Assembly: GCA_017381835.1 (NCBI GenBank)
Contig: JAFOBK010000139.1
Location: 1 to 5,726, forward strand
Reading direction: 5' to 3'
From: Oscillospiraceae bacterium
GTDB lineage: Bacteria; Bacillota_A; Clostridia; Oscillospirales; Oscillospiraceae
Length of the DNA stretch: 5,726 bases
In this document: positions 5,515-5,726 of the stretch, in pieces
Position numbering within the stretch: the first letter of the stretch is position 1
How the letters are laid out: each line of letters opens with the position of its first letter
Made by a program: the position numbers and the translations under genes
Notes under the pieces: model-generated
The model's database searches: none
What the model was told of the DNA's origin: nothing
The model's input: only the letters and a program-made list of their open reading frames with translations

Positions 5515-5726
5515 ACATCACGAAGAAGGTGCAGCTGCCGGGAGCCAGTTCCACGGTGCCTGCGCTGACCGGTTCTCCAACCAGCTCGGGCAGTTCATCA
5601 TGCTCACCCAGAGTCAGAGGCTTGCCGTTCAGATACATAACGGTGGAGCGCATATTGTCGCCGCCGTCCAGGGTATAGCGCAGGGCAGGAGCAGCCAGTT
5701 CCACAGTAGTCGTTTCGGTTTTGGAG
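5513..5726 (-). CDS. Glycoside hydrolase, heparanase-like (GH79-type) C-terminal domain, partial
   Basis: Only the last 70 residues are in the window; the gene continues beyond the right edge. The segment is rich in beta strands and closely parallels the C-terminal beta domain of heparanase-type GH79 enzymes. The pattern is a basic/Ser strand followed by YLNGKPLTL, then an acidic turn, ELPELVGEPV, and a final APGSCTFFVM. Human heparanase ends its corresponding domain with LNGLTL, LPPLMEKPLRPG and SYSFFVI (recalled from family knowledge, not searched). GH79 enzymes cleave glucuronides in host or plant glycans, which would suit a gut bacterium. The catalytic barrel lies outside the window, so activity cannot be judged, and related beta-sandwich domains of other glycosidase families are possible. 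Codon use is GC-rich like the nitroreductase and unlike the genes between. No in-frame stop precedes it within the window. Confidence 0.62.
   Translation of the reverse strand, partial: SKTETTTVELAAPALRYTLDGGDNMRSTVMYLNGKPLTLGEHDELPELVGEPVSAGTVELAPGSCTFFVM

Noticed and set aside
5382..5570. Plus-strand open frame containing SFEDFLRICQRQRKRRSFTYRFIGDG
   Set aside because: It has no start codon with a ribosome binding site, runs antisense into the glycosidase end, and I cannot tie it to any family.
1..5726. CRISPR arrays, tRNA or rRNA genes, insertion sequences, terminal repeats around the exporter block
   Set aside because: I looked for spaced direct repeats, tRNA-like cloverleaves, transposase or integrase motifs and target duplications near 790 and 5470 and saw none.

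Overview
The window looks like chromosomal DNA of a gut Firmicute of the class Clostridia. Every gene I can support lies on the minus strand, with strong AGGAGG ribosome binding sites. The two outermost genes have visibly GC-rich third codon positions, which would suit a Faecalibacterium-like Oscillospiraceae host; this taxonomic guess is inference. Between them, roughly 790 to 5470, lies a block with plainer, more AT-rich codon use that resembles Lachnospiraceae-type genes.

Layout in the direction of transcription (right to left). At the right edge is the 3' end of a glycoside hydrolase gene whose C-terminus resembles the heparanase-type (GH79) beta domain (5513-5726, partial). Next comes a gene-poor stretch with two mutually exclusive hairpins (5477-5514). 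An N-terminally truncated FtsX/MacB-type permease remnant follows (5126-5470). Then come two intact, overlapping genes for a heterodimeric type IV ABC exporter: 3346-5109, with a degenerate ATP site, and 1515-3353, with a canonical one. After the exporter there is a 3'-truncated Sir2-like (sirtuin) remnant (1211-1555), fused out of frame to the 3' end of an MprF-like lysyl-phosphatidylglycerol synthase/DUF2156 gene (771 to about 1265). Last is a complete TM1586-type nitroreductase (106-774), whose start codon overlaps the stop of the MprF-like fragment. It is followed by a hairpin terminator on the minus strand, and at the left edge by a very strong terminator facing the plus strand, which implies a convergent gene just outside the window.

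The exporter pair is the only complete functional module in the block. The genes on both sides of it are fragments (FtsX tail, Sir2 head, MprF tail), joined by at least two or three deletion-type junctions. The most economical reading is an acquired exporter island, eroded at both ends and sitting between a glycan-degradation gene and a nitroreductase gene. A chimeric metagenomic assembly is a real alternative that the sequence alone cannot exclude. I found no convincing new multi-gene system. The most interesting items are the Sir2/MprF chimera, the ribosome-binding-site mimic inside the end of the second exporter gene that could start translation of the Sir2 remnant, and the unexplained 5372-5512 segment.
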